Positions 55,416 to 64,000 of a stretch of DNA of 64,000 nt are shown here, piece by piece (within the stretch, counting starts at the first letter, position 1; each line of letters starts with the position of its first letter). The stretch is from NCBI RefSeq assembly GCF_030160455.1, contig NZ_BSOJ01000012.1, positions 124,001 to 188,000 on the forward strand. Direction: 5' to 3'. This DNA comes from Limnobacter litoralis. Its GTDB lineage: Bacteria; Pseudomonadota; Gammaproteobacteria; Burkholderiales; Burkholderiaceae_B. Below the pieces are notes generated by a model. It was given only the letters and a program-made list of their open reading frames with translations, ran no database searches and was not told where the DNA came from. The translations under genes were made by a program, and so were the position numbers.

Positions 55416-56387
55416 ATGAATCTCCATCAACTTCGTTTCATTCGCGAGGCCGTGCGGCACAACTTCAGCTTGACCGAGGCAGCCAAGGCCTTGTTCACTT
55501 CTCAGCCCGGCGTGTCCAAAGCCATCATCGAGCTGGAGGAAGAGCTGGGCTTTCAGGTGTTCAAGCGGCATGGCAAGCGCATCAAGGGTTTGACCCCACC
55601 GGGGGAGCTGGTCTACCAGGCCTGTGAAAGGGTGTTGGCCGAGATGGAAAATATCCGGCGCGTGGGCGAGGAATTTGCCTCTCGGGACAGCGGTCGCCTG
55701 ACGGTGGCTGTCACTCACACCCAGGCTCGCTATGTGTTGCCACAGGCAGTGGCGGTGTTTCGAAAGCGGTTTCCAAAAGTGAAGCTTGTTCTGTTGCAGG
55801 GCACACCTGAACAACTGGCGGACTGGGTTCGCAAGGATCAGGCGGATCTGGCCGTCGCCACAGAGGCCTTGGCCAATGAGCCCGACTTGATTACTTTCCC
55901 CTGCTATGACTGGGGTCATGTTGCCATTGCCTCGCGCAAAGGCAGCGAATTGACGCCTTTCCTGTCTGGATCCGGCACGAACTCACCGGGGCGCAAAATT
56001 GCATTGACTGATCTTGCAGACATGAACTTGATCACCTACGAAAAGCACTTCGCCGGACGCAAGAAAATCGACGCCGCATTTGAGCGCGCGGGTTTGACTG
56101 TGGATGTGGTGCTGGAGGCCATTGACGCCGATGTGATCAAGACCTATGTGGGTCTTGGCTTGGGCGTTGGCATTATTGCTGAAGTGGCTTTTGATGCGGA
56201 CAAGGATTCTGAGTTGGTCGCTGTCCCGGTTGACCATTTGTTCGGTCGAAACACCTCTCGAATCGCGCTGCGGCAGGGGGTTTTCATGCGCACGCTGATG
56301 TACGAGTTCATCGAAATTTTTGCCCCCATGCTGACCCCGAAAATGATTGACCGGGTTTTGGGTGGTGGCGCTGCCTACGACATCTGA
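55416..56387 (+). CDS. cysB: LysR-type sulfur regulator CysB
   Basis: A 323-residue LysR regulator. The N-terminal winged HTH is MNLHQLRFIREAVRHNFSLT then EAAKALFTSQPGVSKAIIEL. The ligand domain begins GRLTVAVTHTQARYVLPQAV, and ITYEKHFAGRKKIDAAFERA is a CysB-like stretch. CysB activates cys genes when bound to N-acetylserine or O-acetylserine, and here faces the cys operon. A second member of this group, Cbl, is the main alternative. Confidence 0.93.
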   Translation: MNLHQLRFIREAVRHNFSLTEAAKALFTSQPGVSKAIIELEEELGFQVFKRHGKRIKGLTPPGELVYQACERVLAEMENIRRVGEEFASRDSGRLTVAVTHTQARYVLPQAVAVFRKRFPKVKLVLLQGTPEQLADWVRKDQADLAVATEALANEPDLITFPCYDWGHVAIASRKGSELTPFLSGSGTNSPGRKIALTDLADMNLITYEKHFAGRKKIDAAFERAGLTVDVVLEAIDADVIKTYVGLGLGVGIIAEVAFDADKDSELVAVPVDHLFGRNTSRIALRQGVFMRTLMYEFIEIFAPMLTPKMIDRVLGGGAAYDI

Positions 56388-57262
56388 GATTGTACGATTT
56401 TGAAAATTTCAGAGGTGTCGCGGTGGGCTCCGCCCTGTGTCATCAGCGCATCAAGCAATTCCGCCGTGTGGGTCAGCAGGGGCAGGTTCAGGCCTTGCAA
56501 TTGTGCCGCCTCGCTGATCATGTGCAAATCTTTGTGATGAAGCCTTGCTTCAATGTCGTGCTTGCCTGAAAAGCCACTGGCGATGTGAGGCCCGGCCCAA
56601 TCCAGCACCTTGCTGCCCGCCAGTCCCGCTTGCAACAGTTTTAAAACCTTGGCCGGGTCGGCACCTTGCTTCTGGGCGTAGGCAAACGCCTCAGCGATGC
56701 CCGCCAGTTGAATGCACATGGCCATCTGGTTGGCCGCTTTGATGGCTTGCCCAGCGCCACTTGGGCCCACATGTTCCACAGTGGTGCCCAAGGCCTGAAG
56801 CAAAGGTTGGATGTGCTCAAACGCGCTGAATTCGCCGCCGACCATGATGCTCAGGGTGCCCGCCTGCGCGCCTTTGGAGCCCCCAGACACCGGGCAATCC
56901 AGCAGATGAATTGCCCGCTCTTCCAGCAATTTTCTGGACATGGCCTTGGTTGCGTCGGCATCGATGGTGCTGAAATCGGCGATGAGGGTGCCAGCCCTGG
57001 CGTGTAAAGCAAGCCCACTGCGCGCATCAAACAGCAATGAATGCACGTCAGCGGTGGCGGTGACATTGGTAAAAATGAGGGTGCAGTTTTGGGCCAGATC
57101 GGCTGGGCTGTCGTGCCGGACCAGCGGCAGGTCAGCCAGTGGAACGTAGCGATCGGGGTTTCGGGACCAGGTGTGCACAATGTGGCCAGCGGCGCACAGC
57201 CTGCGCACCATGGCACCGCCCATATTGCCCAATCCGATAAAGCCAATTGTTTGAGGTGCCAT
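56375..57262 (-). CDS. NAD(P)-dependent oxidoreductase, 3-hydroxyisobutyrate dehydrogenase family
   Basis: A 295-residue enzyme with TIGFIGLGNMGGAMVRRLCA, LLDCPVSGGSKGAQAGTLSI and the lysine in GQAIKAANQMAMCIQL. These are the cofactor, substrate and catalytic motifs of the family. It is only moderately like the paralogue at 29314-30177, so a different hydroxyacid is likely. I chose MAPQTIGF over an in-frame ATG 33 bases upstream. Its 3' end overlaps the converging cysB end by 13 bases. Confidence 0.88.
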   Translation of the reverse strand: MAPQTIGFIGLGNMGGAMVRRLCAAGHIVHTWSRNPDRYVPLADLPLVRHDSPADLAQNCTLIFTNVTATADVHSLLFDARSGLALHARAGTLIADFSTIDADATKAMSRKLLEERAIHLLDCPVSGGSKGAQAGTLSIMVGGEFSAFEHIQPLLQALGTTVEHVGPSGAGQAIKAANQMAMCIQLAGIAEAFAYAQKQGADPAKVLKLLQAGLAGSKVLDWAGPHIASGFSGKHDIEARLHHKDLHMISEAAQLQGLNLPLLTHTAELLDALMTQGGAHRDTSEIFKIVQSQMS

Positions 57263-57307
57263 CGCGATGCGTGTTTCGTTCGTTAAAACACGCATTTTAC
57301 CGCTTGT

Positions 57308-57604
57308 TCAGAAGAAGGGACGTTTGCTGACCGCCTGTGCCACTTCACTGGAGGGGCTAAACAGGATCTCACCCGTGTCCAGTTGAACAATCAGCGGGTG
57401 GCTGATGGACAGCCAGCGGCCAAAGTCCGAGATGTTGTAGCCAATGATTTTACCGGCAGCGCCGTTGACCAGCACGTTGGAGCCGATGCCGAAAAGGGCT
57501 GTGATGCGACGCATGAAACGCATCTTGGCATTGATGTGTGTCCCGGGCTGCGGTGGGCGCTGTGGGCGGCGGCTCAGATTGGTGTAGGCAATTTCGATTG
57601 ACAT
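57308..57604 (-). CDS. Small protein of unknown function with strong ribosome site
   Basis: A 98-residue protein I cannot assign. The N-terminus is basic (SRRPQRPPQPGTHINAKMRF); the rest has alternating strands (GKIIGYNISDFGRWLSISHP). AGGAGG lies 7 bases before the ATG, a near-perfect site that supports expression. The same bases could pair with an upstream copy of the complementary octamer (see repeat entry). It stands alone between an oxidoreductase gene and a hydrolase gene. Confidence 0.62.
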   Translation of the reverse strand: MSIEIAYTNLSRRPQRPPQPGTHINAKMRFMRRITALFGIGSNVLVNGAAGKIIGYNISDFGRWLSISHPLIVQLDTGEILFSPSSEVAQAVSKRPFF

Positions 57605-57610
57605 GGTCGG

Positions 57611-57659
57611 CCTCCTGACTGTTACCGATATTCAAGTTATACGGCATGCCATCAGGAGG
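57611..57659. repeat. Inverted repeat enclosing the ribosome site of the small gene
   Basis: CCTCCTGA at 57611-57618 is the exact reverse complement of TCAGGAGG at 57652-57659, with 33 bases between. On the minus strand the first arm includes the ribosome site of the small gene at 57308-57604, and the other arm would pair with it if the transcript starts upstream of 57659. A TATAAC (57636-57641, minus strand) could start transcription inside the loop and avoid pairing. Confidence 0.45.
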
Positions 57660-57723
57660 TGTTCTACCGAACATGGGGGTATTAACCCGTTTGTTTATCC
57701 CTTCCCTGAGGGGGGATTTTTCG

Positions 57724-58593
57724 TCAATGCGAAGGCAGGAGGAGCTGATTCTGGATCAGCATGAAGAGCTCGCTGTTGGGGTCAGCAATGGCATCCACGA
57801 TATTAAGGTGGTTGGCATTGACTTGCAGGGGCGGGCTCAGGCTCCAGTGCGAGGCGAGGTAAGCGCTCTGTTCTTTGAAGGCGTCTGTTTCTTCGGTGCC
57901 AAAGGCCAGATGAACCGGGATGGTGGGTTTCGGCATCAGGGCAGGGCTGACCATGCGCGTGCGTTTCTGGTTCAGTTTCAGGTCTTTCTGGATGAAAGGC
58001 GTATGAACCAACGGGCTTAAATCGTATATGCCGGAAATGGCGACCACCGACTTGATGACGTCTTGGGGCAGGTCTTGCGCCCACAGCGGCCAAAAGGCCA
58101 GCGCGCTCATGACGGCCAGGTGCCCGCCTGCAGAATGACCACAGGCAATCATTTGGTTGTTGTCGTAACCAAAGCGATCAGCCTGACGGTACAGCCATTC
58201 AATGCCACGCAAGGTTTGACGCACGCTGTCTTCGATGGTGACGCGTGGAATCAGACCGTAATTCAGCAGCGCGACTGAGTAGCCCCGCAACACATAGGGT
58301 TTGGCCAGAAAGGTGAAGTCGTATTTGTCCAGCGAGCGCCAGTAACCGCCGTGGATAAAAATCAGCAGGGGCTTGCCCGGTTTGCCGGGAATGACGTCGA
58401 CGGTCTCAGCTTCTGACTCGCCAAAGTACAGGTTCCAGTACCCGTCCAGATCGAAGCGCGCATAGCGGGACTGTTCAGCCCATTGCGCGAAAATTTTTGG
58501 ATGATCGGTCAGGTATGAACGGACGTTGTACTGGCTCTCAAGCCATTCGATGTCAGGTTGATTCTCGCCAACTTGGGCTTTTGTTTCGGCCAT
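57724..58593 (-). CDS. Alpha/beta hydrolase, kynurenine-formamidase-like
   Basis: A 289-residue hydrolase. The oxyanion stretch is LLIFIHGGYWRSLDK, whose HGGYW is common in eukaryotic-type kynurenine formamidases. GHSAGGHLAVMSALAFW holds the nucleophile serine. The late Asp and His are in FGTEETDAFKEQS and NANHLNIVDAI. The substrate is not certain: arylformamidase or a related esterase. Start chosen at MAETKAQV; an ATG 60 bases upstream is less likely. It has no kynurenine pathway neighbours. Confidence 0.82.
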   Translation of the reverse strand: MAETKAQVGENQPDIEWLESQYNVRSYLTDHPKIFAQWAEQSRYARFDLDGYWNLYFGESEAETVDVIPGKPGKPLLIFIHGGYWRSLDKYDFTFLAKPYVLRGYSVALLNYGLIPRVTIEDSVRQTLRGIEWLYRQADRFGYDNNQMIACGHSAGGHLAVMSALAFWPLWAQDLPQDVIKSVVAISGIYDLSPLVHTPFIQKDLKLNQKRTRMVSPALMPKPTIPVHLAFGTEETDAFKEQSAYLASHWSLSPPLQVNANHLNIVDAIADPNSELFMLIQNQLLLPSH

Positions 58594-58760
58594 AAGGCTT
58601 TGTATAAAAGATGAAATGGAGTTGGAAGACAATTCAAAATCGTGACACAACATACCCGAATCAATGGAAAAAGTCCAATTTTTAGGGCGAATCCTGAGTG
58701 TTTGCAGCCTTTGATTCCGCTTTTGTGCTTAAAATTGAAAGTTTGATTGCGCGGTTCGCA

Positions 58761-59939
58761 CTATTTTGGTGTTTGAATCAGCCGCGTGGCCACAAATGCA
58801 CAGGCTGCGCAGCCAGCCACGATGCCGGTCATCGGGTGAGCGCTTCCATCGGCCAGCCATGACACACTGGCACTGGACAATGCGCCCAGTCCAAATTGCG
58901 AGAAGCCAAGCAGGGCAGAGGCCGCACCGGCGTTGGCCGGAAACGATTCCATGAGCCTGGCAGCGCAGTTTGGTCCGATCAATCCCACTGAACCCACGCA
59001 ACACATCAGCCCAATCACCAGTGTGGGCAGGCTGAGGGCTTGTACCACCCCCAACCAGCCAGCCAATAGCACCAGGCATGCGCCCAGCATGGCGAGTTGC
59101 CCACCGCGCTGAATCAGAAAGCGGGTGCCTGTGCGCGTCACCAGCCGGCTGGTGGCAAATCCCAAAGTGCTCAAAGAAAGGATGTTCAAACCGAACAGCA
59201 GGCCATAGGCTTTTTGTGACAGGCCATACAGTGACATGTACACAAACGGTGTGCCCGTGATGTAGGCAAACATGGCCGCGTACAGCAGTCCGCCACTGGC
59301 AATCAAAGGCCAGCTTTGCGGCTTGCACAATACAATTCGGTAACCCTGAAAGGCAGTTTTCAGGCTGTGTTGATGGCTGAGGCCGCGGTGTGTTTCGGGC
59401 AGCATGTTGTAGGCTGCAACCAAAGCGGTCAGCCCGAATGCGGTAAGCACCACGAATTCAAAACGCCAGGAACCGAGTTCCAGCACGAATGCGCCTGCCA
59501 GTGGTGCGCACAATGGAACAAGCGCCGTTGTGATGGCCAACAGCGCAATGACTCGGGCTGCCTCCGTTTCACCCAGGAGGTCGCGCACCACCGCTCTTGA
59601 GATGACGGCGGTCGCTCCCCCTCCAAAGGCCTGAATCACACGAAAGACCAACAACTGATCCAGCGTTTGGGACACGGTGCAAGCGGCACTTGCAAACACA
59701 AAAGTGGCCAAACCCGCGAAAATGACGCGGCGTCTGCCGAACCGGTCAGACAGTGGGCCGTAGAACAACATGCCTATGGCAAAGCCAAGCAGAAACACGG
59801 TGACGGTGAGCTGGATGTCGGCAAATGGACGATGCAATGACTTTGCGATGTCGCCGAAGCTTGGCAAATACAGATCGATGGCCAGTGGTGCAACGGCAGT
59901 CAGGCTGGCCAACAGAAAAAATGTACGACGTTGAATCAA
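58761..59939 (-). CDS. Bcr/CflA family multidrug MFS exporter
   Basis: A 392-residue protein with 12 hydrophobic spans. LFYGPLSDRFGRRRVIFAG is the MFS signature after span 2, and LFRVIQAFGGGATAVISRAVVR is the Bcr/CflA pattern in span 4, with DLLGE after it. It exports drugs such as bicyclomycin or chloramphenicol in relatives. No regulator adjoins it. It is divergent from the phosphatase-like gene. Confidence 0.9.
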   Translation of the reverse strand: MIQRRTFFLLASLTAVAPLAIDLYLPSFGDIAKSLHRPFADIQLTVTVFLLGFAIGMLFYGPLSDRFGRRRVIFAGLATFVFASAACTVSQTLDQLLVFRVIQAFGGGATAVISRAVVRDLLGETEAARVIALLAITTALVPLCAPLAGAFVLELGSWRFEFVVLTAFGLTALVAAYNMLPETHRGLSHQHSLKTAFQGYRIVLCKPQSWPLIASGGLLYAAMFAYITGTPFVYMSLYGLSQKAYGLLFGLNILSLSTLGFATSRLVTRTGTRFLIQRGGQLAMLGACLVLLAGWLGVVQALSLPTLVIGLMCCVGSVGLIGPNCAARLMESFPANAGAASALLGFSQFGLGALSSASVSWLADGSAHPMTGIVAGCAACAFVATRLIQTPK

Positions 59940-60018
59940 GAAAATTCAGCTGAGGTGAGGCAATACAGGATTGTACATTGATGTAGCATTGGGCATCGAA
60001 ATGAAAAAGGAGAAAGAG

Positions 60019-60363
60019 ATGAGCCTCAAGAAATTGGCCGAAGACATCGCGGTGTGTGGTCAGTTGTTGCCTGCGGATTTGCCGGCCATAGCGGCTGAGG
60101 GCTACAAGACCCTCATCAACAACAGACCCGACAATGAGGGTGCAGATCAACCCGCGCGTGCCGATCTGGAAGCAAAGGCTCGGGAGCTTGGGATGACCAT
60201 TCACTACCTGCCGATGGCCACGGGCACGCCGCCTTCAGTTGAGCTGCTGCAAGCGTTCAATGCCATTTTTGAATCAGCCGAGAAGCCTGTGTTGGCCTTT
60301 TGCCGAACCGGAAACCGTTCCGGGCAAATTTACAGTGGCGCCATGGCCCTTAAAGGCCATTAA
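60019..60363 (+). CDS. TIGR01244/DUF442 phosphatase-like protein
   Basis: A 114-residue protein with the active-site loop LAFCRTGNRSGQIYSG (Cys95, Arg100). The Cys-x4-Arg spacing is that of the DUF442/TIGR01244 group, related to dual-specificity phosphatases and rhodaneses. KTLINNRPDNEGADQP is the matching family stretch upstream. Members are found alone or fused to MBL hydrolases in H2S metabolism. AAGGAG stands 6 bases ahead of the ATG, which settles the start. Confidence 0.85.
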   Translation: MSLKKLAEDIAVCGQLLPADLPAIAAEGYKTLINNRPDNEGADQPARADLEAKARELGMTIHYLPMATGTPPSVELLQAFNAIFESAEKPVLAFCRTGNRSGQIYSGAMALKGH

Positions 60364-60367
60364 AGGG

Positions 60368-60883
60368 TCAGTGGGTCAGCCCGGACTGTCCGTCTTCTGG
60401 AACGGACAAGGCCAGCTCCCGAATCATCTTGACCGTGTCAATGTCTGCAGCCCGGTAGGCCTGGCGTCTGGCCTCGTCCATCTGGGCTTGCATCAGTTCA
60501 CTTTCGGGGTTTTCGTGTTCGGGTGAGCCAACTTCGTACCTGAATCGCAACCACAGTTGCTGGGGTTCTGGCTCTTCAATGCGAATGGTCATGCAACTGT
60601 CGCCACAAAATTCGTTGGCCGCAATGTTGTTTTCGGTGTGGCTGCCCTCGTGCAGTGCAATGGTGTCGTGAATCACAAACGATCCATAGTTCAATGACCG
60701 AGACAGCACTGTGGTTTCGCCATTCTGCTGGCGGTTGTGGATGGTGCAATTGACCAGCCCCAGGATGAATTTTTCGGGTTTGTAAGCCCGTGCCACAAGG
60801 CCGAACCAGACCTGCGCCCGCGAGAGGAAGCGCACATCAGCCAGCTGCGGGTCATTGATTTGGACAAGATGCTCAAACTGCAT
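60368..60883 (-). CDS. DUF1857 (AtaL-like) SRPBCC-fold protein
   Basis: A 171-residue protein that matches the DUF1857/AtaL-like group: QFEHLVQINDPQLADVRFLSRAQVWFGLVARA is its opening, and ETTVLSRSLNYGSFVIHDTI the middle strand pair. RIEEPEPQQLWLRFRYEVGS follows. The SRPBCC fold usually binds a hydrophobic ligand; no function is known. It lies on the minus strand, converging with the phosphatase-like gene and divergent from murI. Confidence 0.8.
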   Translation of the reverse strand: MQFEHLVQINDPQLADVRFLSRAQVWFGLVARAYKPEKFILGLVNCTIHNRQQNGETTVLSRSLNYGSFVIHDTIALHEGSHTENNIAANEFCGDSCMTIRIEEPEPQQLWLRFRYEVGSPEHENPESELMQAQMDEARRQAYRAADIDTVKMIRELALSVPEDGQSGLTH

Positions 60884-61151
60884 GCGAGTGTTCCTTAATG
60901 GGTTTGACCGATCAGGCGCAGCCGACTGAAAAAGACATTCCTCCCCGTGAGGCGCGATATTCCAGCAATGGGGGAATGACGAGCGTTTGAAATACGCTGG
61001 AATTTGACATGTTTTGGCGACTCCTGTGGCTTTTTTGGTCAGGGTGAAACAGTTTTAGGCTATCTTTAAGAGCAAACAAAGCCACGACCTGATTCCATTC
61101 TATGACATTGTCAGCTCGGATTACGCAGTTATTTAATGATCCCGGTGTTTC

Positions 61152-61991
61152 ATGAACAACCCTTTATCAACGCGTAATGCGCCCATTGGCGTCTTCGATT
61201 CTGGCGTGGGTGGATTGTCCGTCCTGATTGAACTTGTGCAGCTGATGCCGCAAGAGCGGTTTGTCTTTCTGGCTGACGAGGCCTACTTGCCCTATGGCGA
61301 CAAGCCTCAGCACGAAATTGCCGAGAGAGTGCAGCAGGTCGGGCATTTTTTTCATGAAATGCCTTGCAAAGCACTGATTATTGCCTGCAACACGGCCACT
61401 GCTGCTGGTGCCAATGGGTTGCGCAATACCTATCCCGACTGGCCAATTGTCGGTATTGAGCCTGCGGTGAAGCCTGCGGCGCTGATGACACGCAGCGGTC
61501 GCGTTGGCATTTTGGCCACGGTGAATACTGTGGCAAGCGAGCGATTTAGAAACCTGGTGCAACGCTTTGATGATGTGGCCACCGTGATTGCACGGCCTTG
61601 CCCCGGATTGGTGGAATTGATTGAACACAGTCCATTGGACACCTCGGCGATCAAGACACTGCTGGACCCACACATCAAGGCATTGCTGGCACAGAAGGTG
61701 GATGTCATCGTATTGGGCTGTACGCATTACCCGTTTGTCAGCCACATTGTTGCTGACTTGGCGGGGCCTGGTGTGCAAATTCTGGAAACCGGTCAGGCTG
61801 TTGCGCGGCATGCCATGGACAAGCTGCTTGCCGCCGATCTGTTGCGCACTTCACAAGCGGTGGGTGCGGCGGGGGTTCAGTTTTTAACCAGTGGTTCGTC
61901 GTCCAGCGGTTTGGCTGAGAAAATTCGCGGGTTAGCCGGCCAGCACTGGCCCACCCCGGCCGTTAACCGCGTGGCTTTGCGCCCGTCATGA
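61152..61991 (+). CDS. murI: Glutamate racemase
   Basis: A 279-residue enzyme that makes D-glutamate for peptidoglycan. PIGVFDSGVGGLSVLIEL is the opening and Asp16-Ser17 fit the family. The two catalytic cysteines are Cys79 in ACNTATAAG and Cys190 in LGCTHYPFV. Length is normal. The 268 bases upstream show no recognisable feature. The 3' end overlaps the converging putA end by 29 bases. Confidence 0.94.
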   Translation: MNNPLSTRNAPIGVFDSGVGGLSVLIELVQLMPQERFVFLADEAYLPYGDKPQHEIAERVQQVGHFFHEMPCKALIIACNTATAAGANGLRNTYPDWPIVGIEPAVKPAALMTRSGRVGILATVNTVASERFRNLVQRFDDVATVIARPCPGLVELIEHSPLDTSAIKTLLDPHIKALLAQKVDVIVLGCTHYPFVSHIVADLAGPGVQILETGQAVARHAMDKLLAADLLRTSQAVGAAGVQFLTSGSSSSGLAEKIRGLAGQHWPTPAVNRVALRPS

Positions 61992-64000
61992 GTTCGACCA
62001 CGCCACCTACGGCTGCAGTGTTGTGGGTGACGCACCGTTCGACCATGGCGCTGAACAGAATATGGTGGCCGCCCGCTTTGGGCCCTGTACCCGAGAAACC
62101 CTGACCACCAAATGGCTGACTGCCGACCACCGCCCCGGTCATTGAACGATTGATGTACACATTGCCCACGGGCAGGTTTGCCACGCGCTGCGCGCGTGAC
62201 GGCAGCCTGGAGTGTAGCCCGAACGTTAAGCCCCAGCCAGACTGTTCAATGGTCGAGCACACGGTCTCAAACTGGTCTCGCCCGTAGCTTACCCATTGCA
62301 GCAACGGCCCAAACCATTCAGTCTGCAGCTCGCCGGGAAGGGCGATTTCAATTAAGCGGGGTTTGAACTCGAACGTCTGGTCAGCCTGAAGGGTCTCCTC
62401 TTCAAGACCGAAATGACGACAGGCTGTTTGCATGCGCCTCCATGCTGACTCATCGATCAGCGGGCCAATGTCGATGTCTTTTGACACGGGCTTACCCACG
62501 CGGAGCAAGGCCATGGCGCCGGTCACCATGGTCTTGAGTCGCTCGCTGATGTCTTCCTGAACGTACACCACCCGCAGGGCACTGCAGCGTTGACCGGCAC
62601 TGCCGAAGGCGCTTTGAACAATGGCGTCACAGACCTGTTCAAGCAGGGCGGTGCTGTCCACAATCATGCAATTGACCCCGCCCGTTTCAGCCACAAACGG
62701 AATGATGGGGCCGGGCTTTGTGGCCAGGTTCAAAGCGATTGTTCGGGCAGTGGCGGTGGAGCCTGTAAAAAACACGGCATCCACCGGCAGGGTTTTCACC
62801 GCCGCATCAGCGCTGGCGGCCTCTGGGCCCAAATTCTGAATCAGCGGGTCGGGCAACCCAGCCTTTTGGGCGAGCTTCAGCAGCAAAGCTGTCAGCTTCT
62901 GCGTTTGGGGTGCGGCCTTGGCCAGTACCCCGTTTCCGCCCACCAGGCAGGCCACAATCTGGCCCAGAAAGATGGCCATCGGGAAATTCCAGGGACTGAT
63001 GCACAGGCAGATTCCCCTTGGATGCCAAACCAGTTGGTTGTCTTCGCCCGCGGGCCCTGGCAATCGCGTGGGCGTTTGCAAGGCCCGAAGACCCTCTGCG
63101 CAATAGTGGTGAATGAAGTCGATGCCTTCTCGCCATTCGGCCACTGCGTCGGCCCAGGTTTTACCCGCCTCGGTGACCAGCAGTGCGATTAAATCTTCTT
63201 TGTTTTTGATGATCAATTCGGCCCAACGCTGCAACAGGGCCACTCGGTCTTTCACAGGTGTGGCTGCCCAGCTTTGTTGGGCCTTTTTGCATTGTTCCAT
63301 GCCCTGCATCAGCTTGGCCTGATCAGGCCTGGTCGATTCAACCTCGAACTGTTCAGGTTTGAAGTGAAGCAGCCTGTGTTCGAGCCAAGCCTGGGTTTCA
63401 CGTTCGTTGAGGTTGAGTCCGGGTGAATTCTTCCGGCCTTCAAACAGGGTCTCGGGCGTACGAATGTCAGGATTTGGCAGAAAAAGTGTGTTTTCGCAAA
63501 TCCGCGCCGGACTCTCGACCAAGGTATCAATGGTCACATTCGGGTTGTTGACCGCATTCACAAATGAGCTGTTTGCGCCATTTTCTAGCAGACGGCGAAT
63601 CAGATAAGCCAATGCGGTGTCGTACTGGCCGATCGGCGCATAAACCCGACACGCAGGCAATTCTGAGTGGTTGGTCTTCAAGGCACGCCAAAGTGATTCA
63701 CCCATGCCGTGCAAACGCTGAAATTCGAAGCCGGGGTCTTCCTCTTTCATCAGGGTTTCTCGAGCCATGTGCAAAATGGCAGCCACGGTGTGGGCGTTGT
63801 GGGTGGCAAACATCGGATACACGGTGGGCCGGGCATTCAGCAACATTCTGGCGCAGGCCAGGTAGTTCAGGTCGGTACCCGCTTTGTTGGTGAACACGGG
63901 GAATGCACTGTACCCATGCCGTTGTGCAAACGCAATTTCATGGTCCCAGTAGGCGCCTTTGACCAAGCGAATTTGCAGGCCGGGGTGGTGTTCAGCCGCC
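61963..64000 (-). CDS. putA: Bifunctional proline dehydrogenase/P5C dehydrogenase, C-terminal part (partial)
   Basis: About 679 residues, the 5' part lying beyond the right edge. The first visible stretch, IRLVKGAYWDHEIAFAQRHG, belongs to the proline dehydrogenase barrel. The aldehyde dehydrogenase half follows, with FVAETGGVNCMIVDS (general-base Glu) and FGSAGQRCSALRVVY (catalytic Cys). It turns proline into glutamate. The protein ends soon after HNTAAVGG, so it is the short type A form without the C-terminal extension seen in E. coli PutA. Confidence 0.95.
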   Translation of the reverse strand, partial: AAEHHPGLQIRLVKGAYWDHEIAFAQRHGYSAFPVFTNKAGTDLNYLACARMLLNARPTVYPMFATHNAHTVAAILHMARETLMKEEDPGFEFQRLHGMGESLWRALKTNHSELPACRVYAPIGQYDTALAYLIRRLLENGANSSFVNAVNNPNVTIDTLVESPARICENTLFLPNPDIRTPETLFEGRKNSPGLNLNERETQAWLEHRLLHFKPEQFEVESTRPDQAKLMQGMEQCKKAQQSWAATPVKDRVALLQRWAELIIKNKEDLIALLVTEAGKTWADAVAEWREGIDFIHHYCAEGLRALQTPTRLPGPAGEDNQLVWHPRGICLCISPWNFPMAIFLGQIVACLVGGNGVLAKAAPQTQKLTALLLKLAQKAGLPDPLIQNLGPEAASADAAVKTLPVDAVFFTGSTATARTIALNLATKPGPIIPFVAETGGVNCMIVDSTALLEQVCDAIVQSAFGSAGQRCSALRVVYVQEDISERLKTMVTGAMALLRVGKPVSKDIDIGPLIDESAWRRMQTACRHFGLEEETLQADQTFEFKPRLIEIALPGELQTEWFGPLLQWVSYGRDQFETVCSTIEQSGWGLTFGLHSRLPSRAQRVANLPVGNVYINRSMTGAVVGSQPFGGQGFSGTGPKAGGHHILFSAMVERCVTHNTAAVGGVVELMTGAKPRG

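Noticed and set aside
60884-61151. Possible small RNA or leader upstream of murI
   Set aside because: No clear promoter-terminator pair or stable hairpin could be made out; the short matching arms (CATTCC and GGAATG) leave a mismatched stem.

Overview
The window reads as chromosome of a betaproteobacterium, most likely order Burkholderiales. The evidence is the rpsU-yqeY-dnaG-rpoD macromolecular synthesis block with a tRNA(CAU) behind it, the pepA-holC-small protein-valS run back to back with lptF-lptG, a cys operon with a [4Fe-4S] APS reductase and DUF934, and moderate G+C. The gene set recalls Limnobacter-like bacteria, but I cannot prove the genus from the sequence alone. Genes are dense, many joined by ATGA overlaps, and no stretch above about 300 bases lacks a gene. 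I see no insertion sequence, prophage, rRNA operon or CRISPR array.

Layout. 1-2747: the 3' end of an assimilatory nitrate reductase gene, ybiB and a flavoprotein. 2854-8343: rpsU, yqeY, dnaG, rpoD, tRNA(CAU) and terminators. 8381-10252: an exported double SnoaL-like protein divergent from an AraC-type regulator. 10405-17625: a compact six-gene accessory cluster (ATP-grasp, FkbM methyltransferase, Gfo/Idh/MocA dehydrogenase, second methyltransferase, fatty acid desaturase, HMW1C-like N-glycosyltransferase) closed by a strong terminator. 17638-32429: envelope and metabolic genes (AsmA/DUF748 protein, thioesterase, ArsM, holin-like membrane protein, a three-gene unit of M19-like lipoprotein, cupredoxin-like protein and fenitrothion-hydrolase-like membrane protein, an orphan HisKA-like fragment, oxidoreductases, DMT transporter, exported MBL-fold protein, UgpQ).

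32485-44695: alaS, a TusA-like protein, a lone PIN protein, a BLUF photoreceptor, valS, holC, pepA, lptF-lptG and a CbiX-type chelatase. 44689-48345: a 1218-residue orphan protein with a nucleotidyltransferase signature and a long uncharacterised C-terminal part. 48357-56387: the sulfate assimilation operon (tauE-like, cysI, DUF934, cysH, cysD, cysN, cobA, read right to left) and the divergent cysB. Siroheme from CobA serves CysI and probably the nitrite reductase that would partner the nitrate reductase at the left edge. 56375-64000: a second 3-hydroxyisobutyrate-dehydrogenase-like protein, a small unknown protein with a possibly sequestered ribosome site, an alpha/beta hydrolase, a Bcr/CflA exporter, a DUF442-type phosphatase-like protein, a DUF1857 protein, murI and the 3' part of putA.

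The parts most likely to hold undescribed biology are the 10405-17625 cluster, the 1218-residue protein at 44689-48345, and the M19/cupredoxin/membrane-protein unit at 22783-26842.
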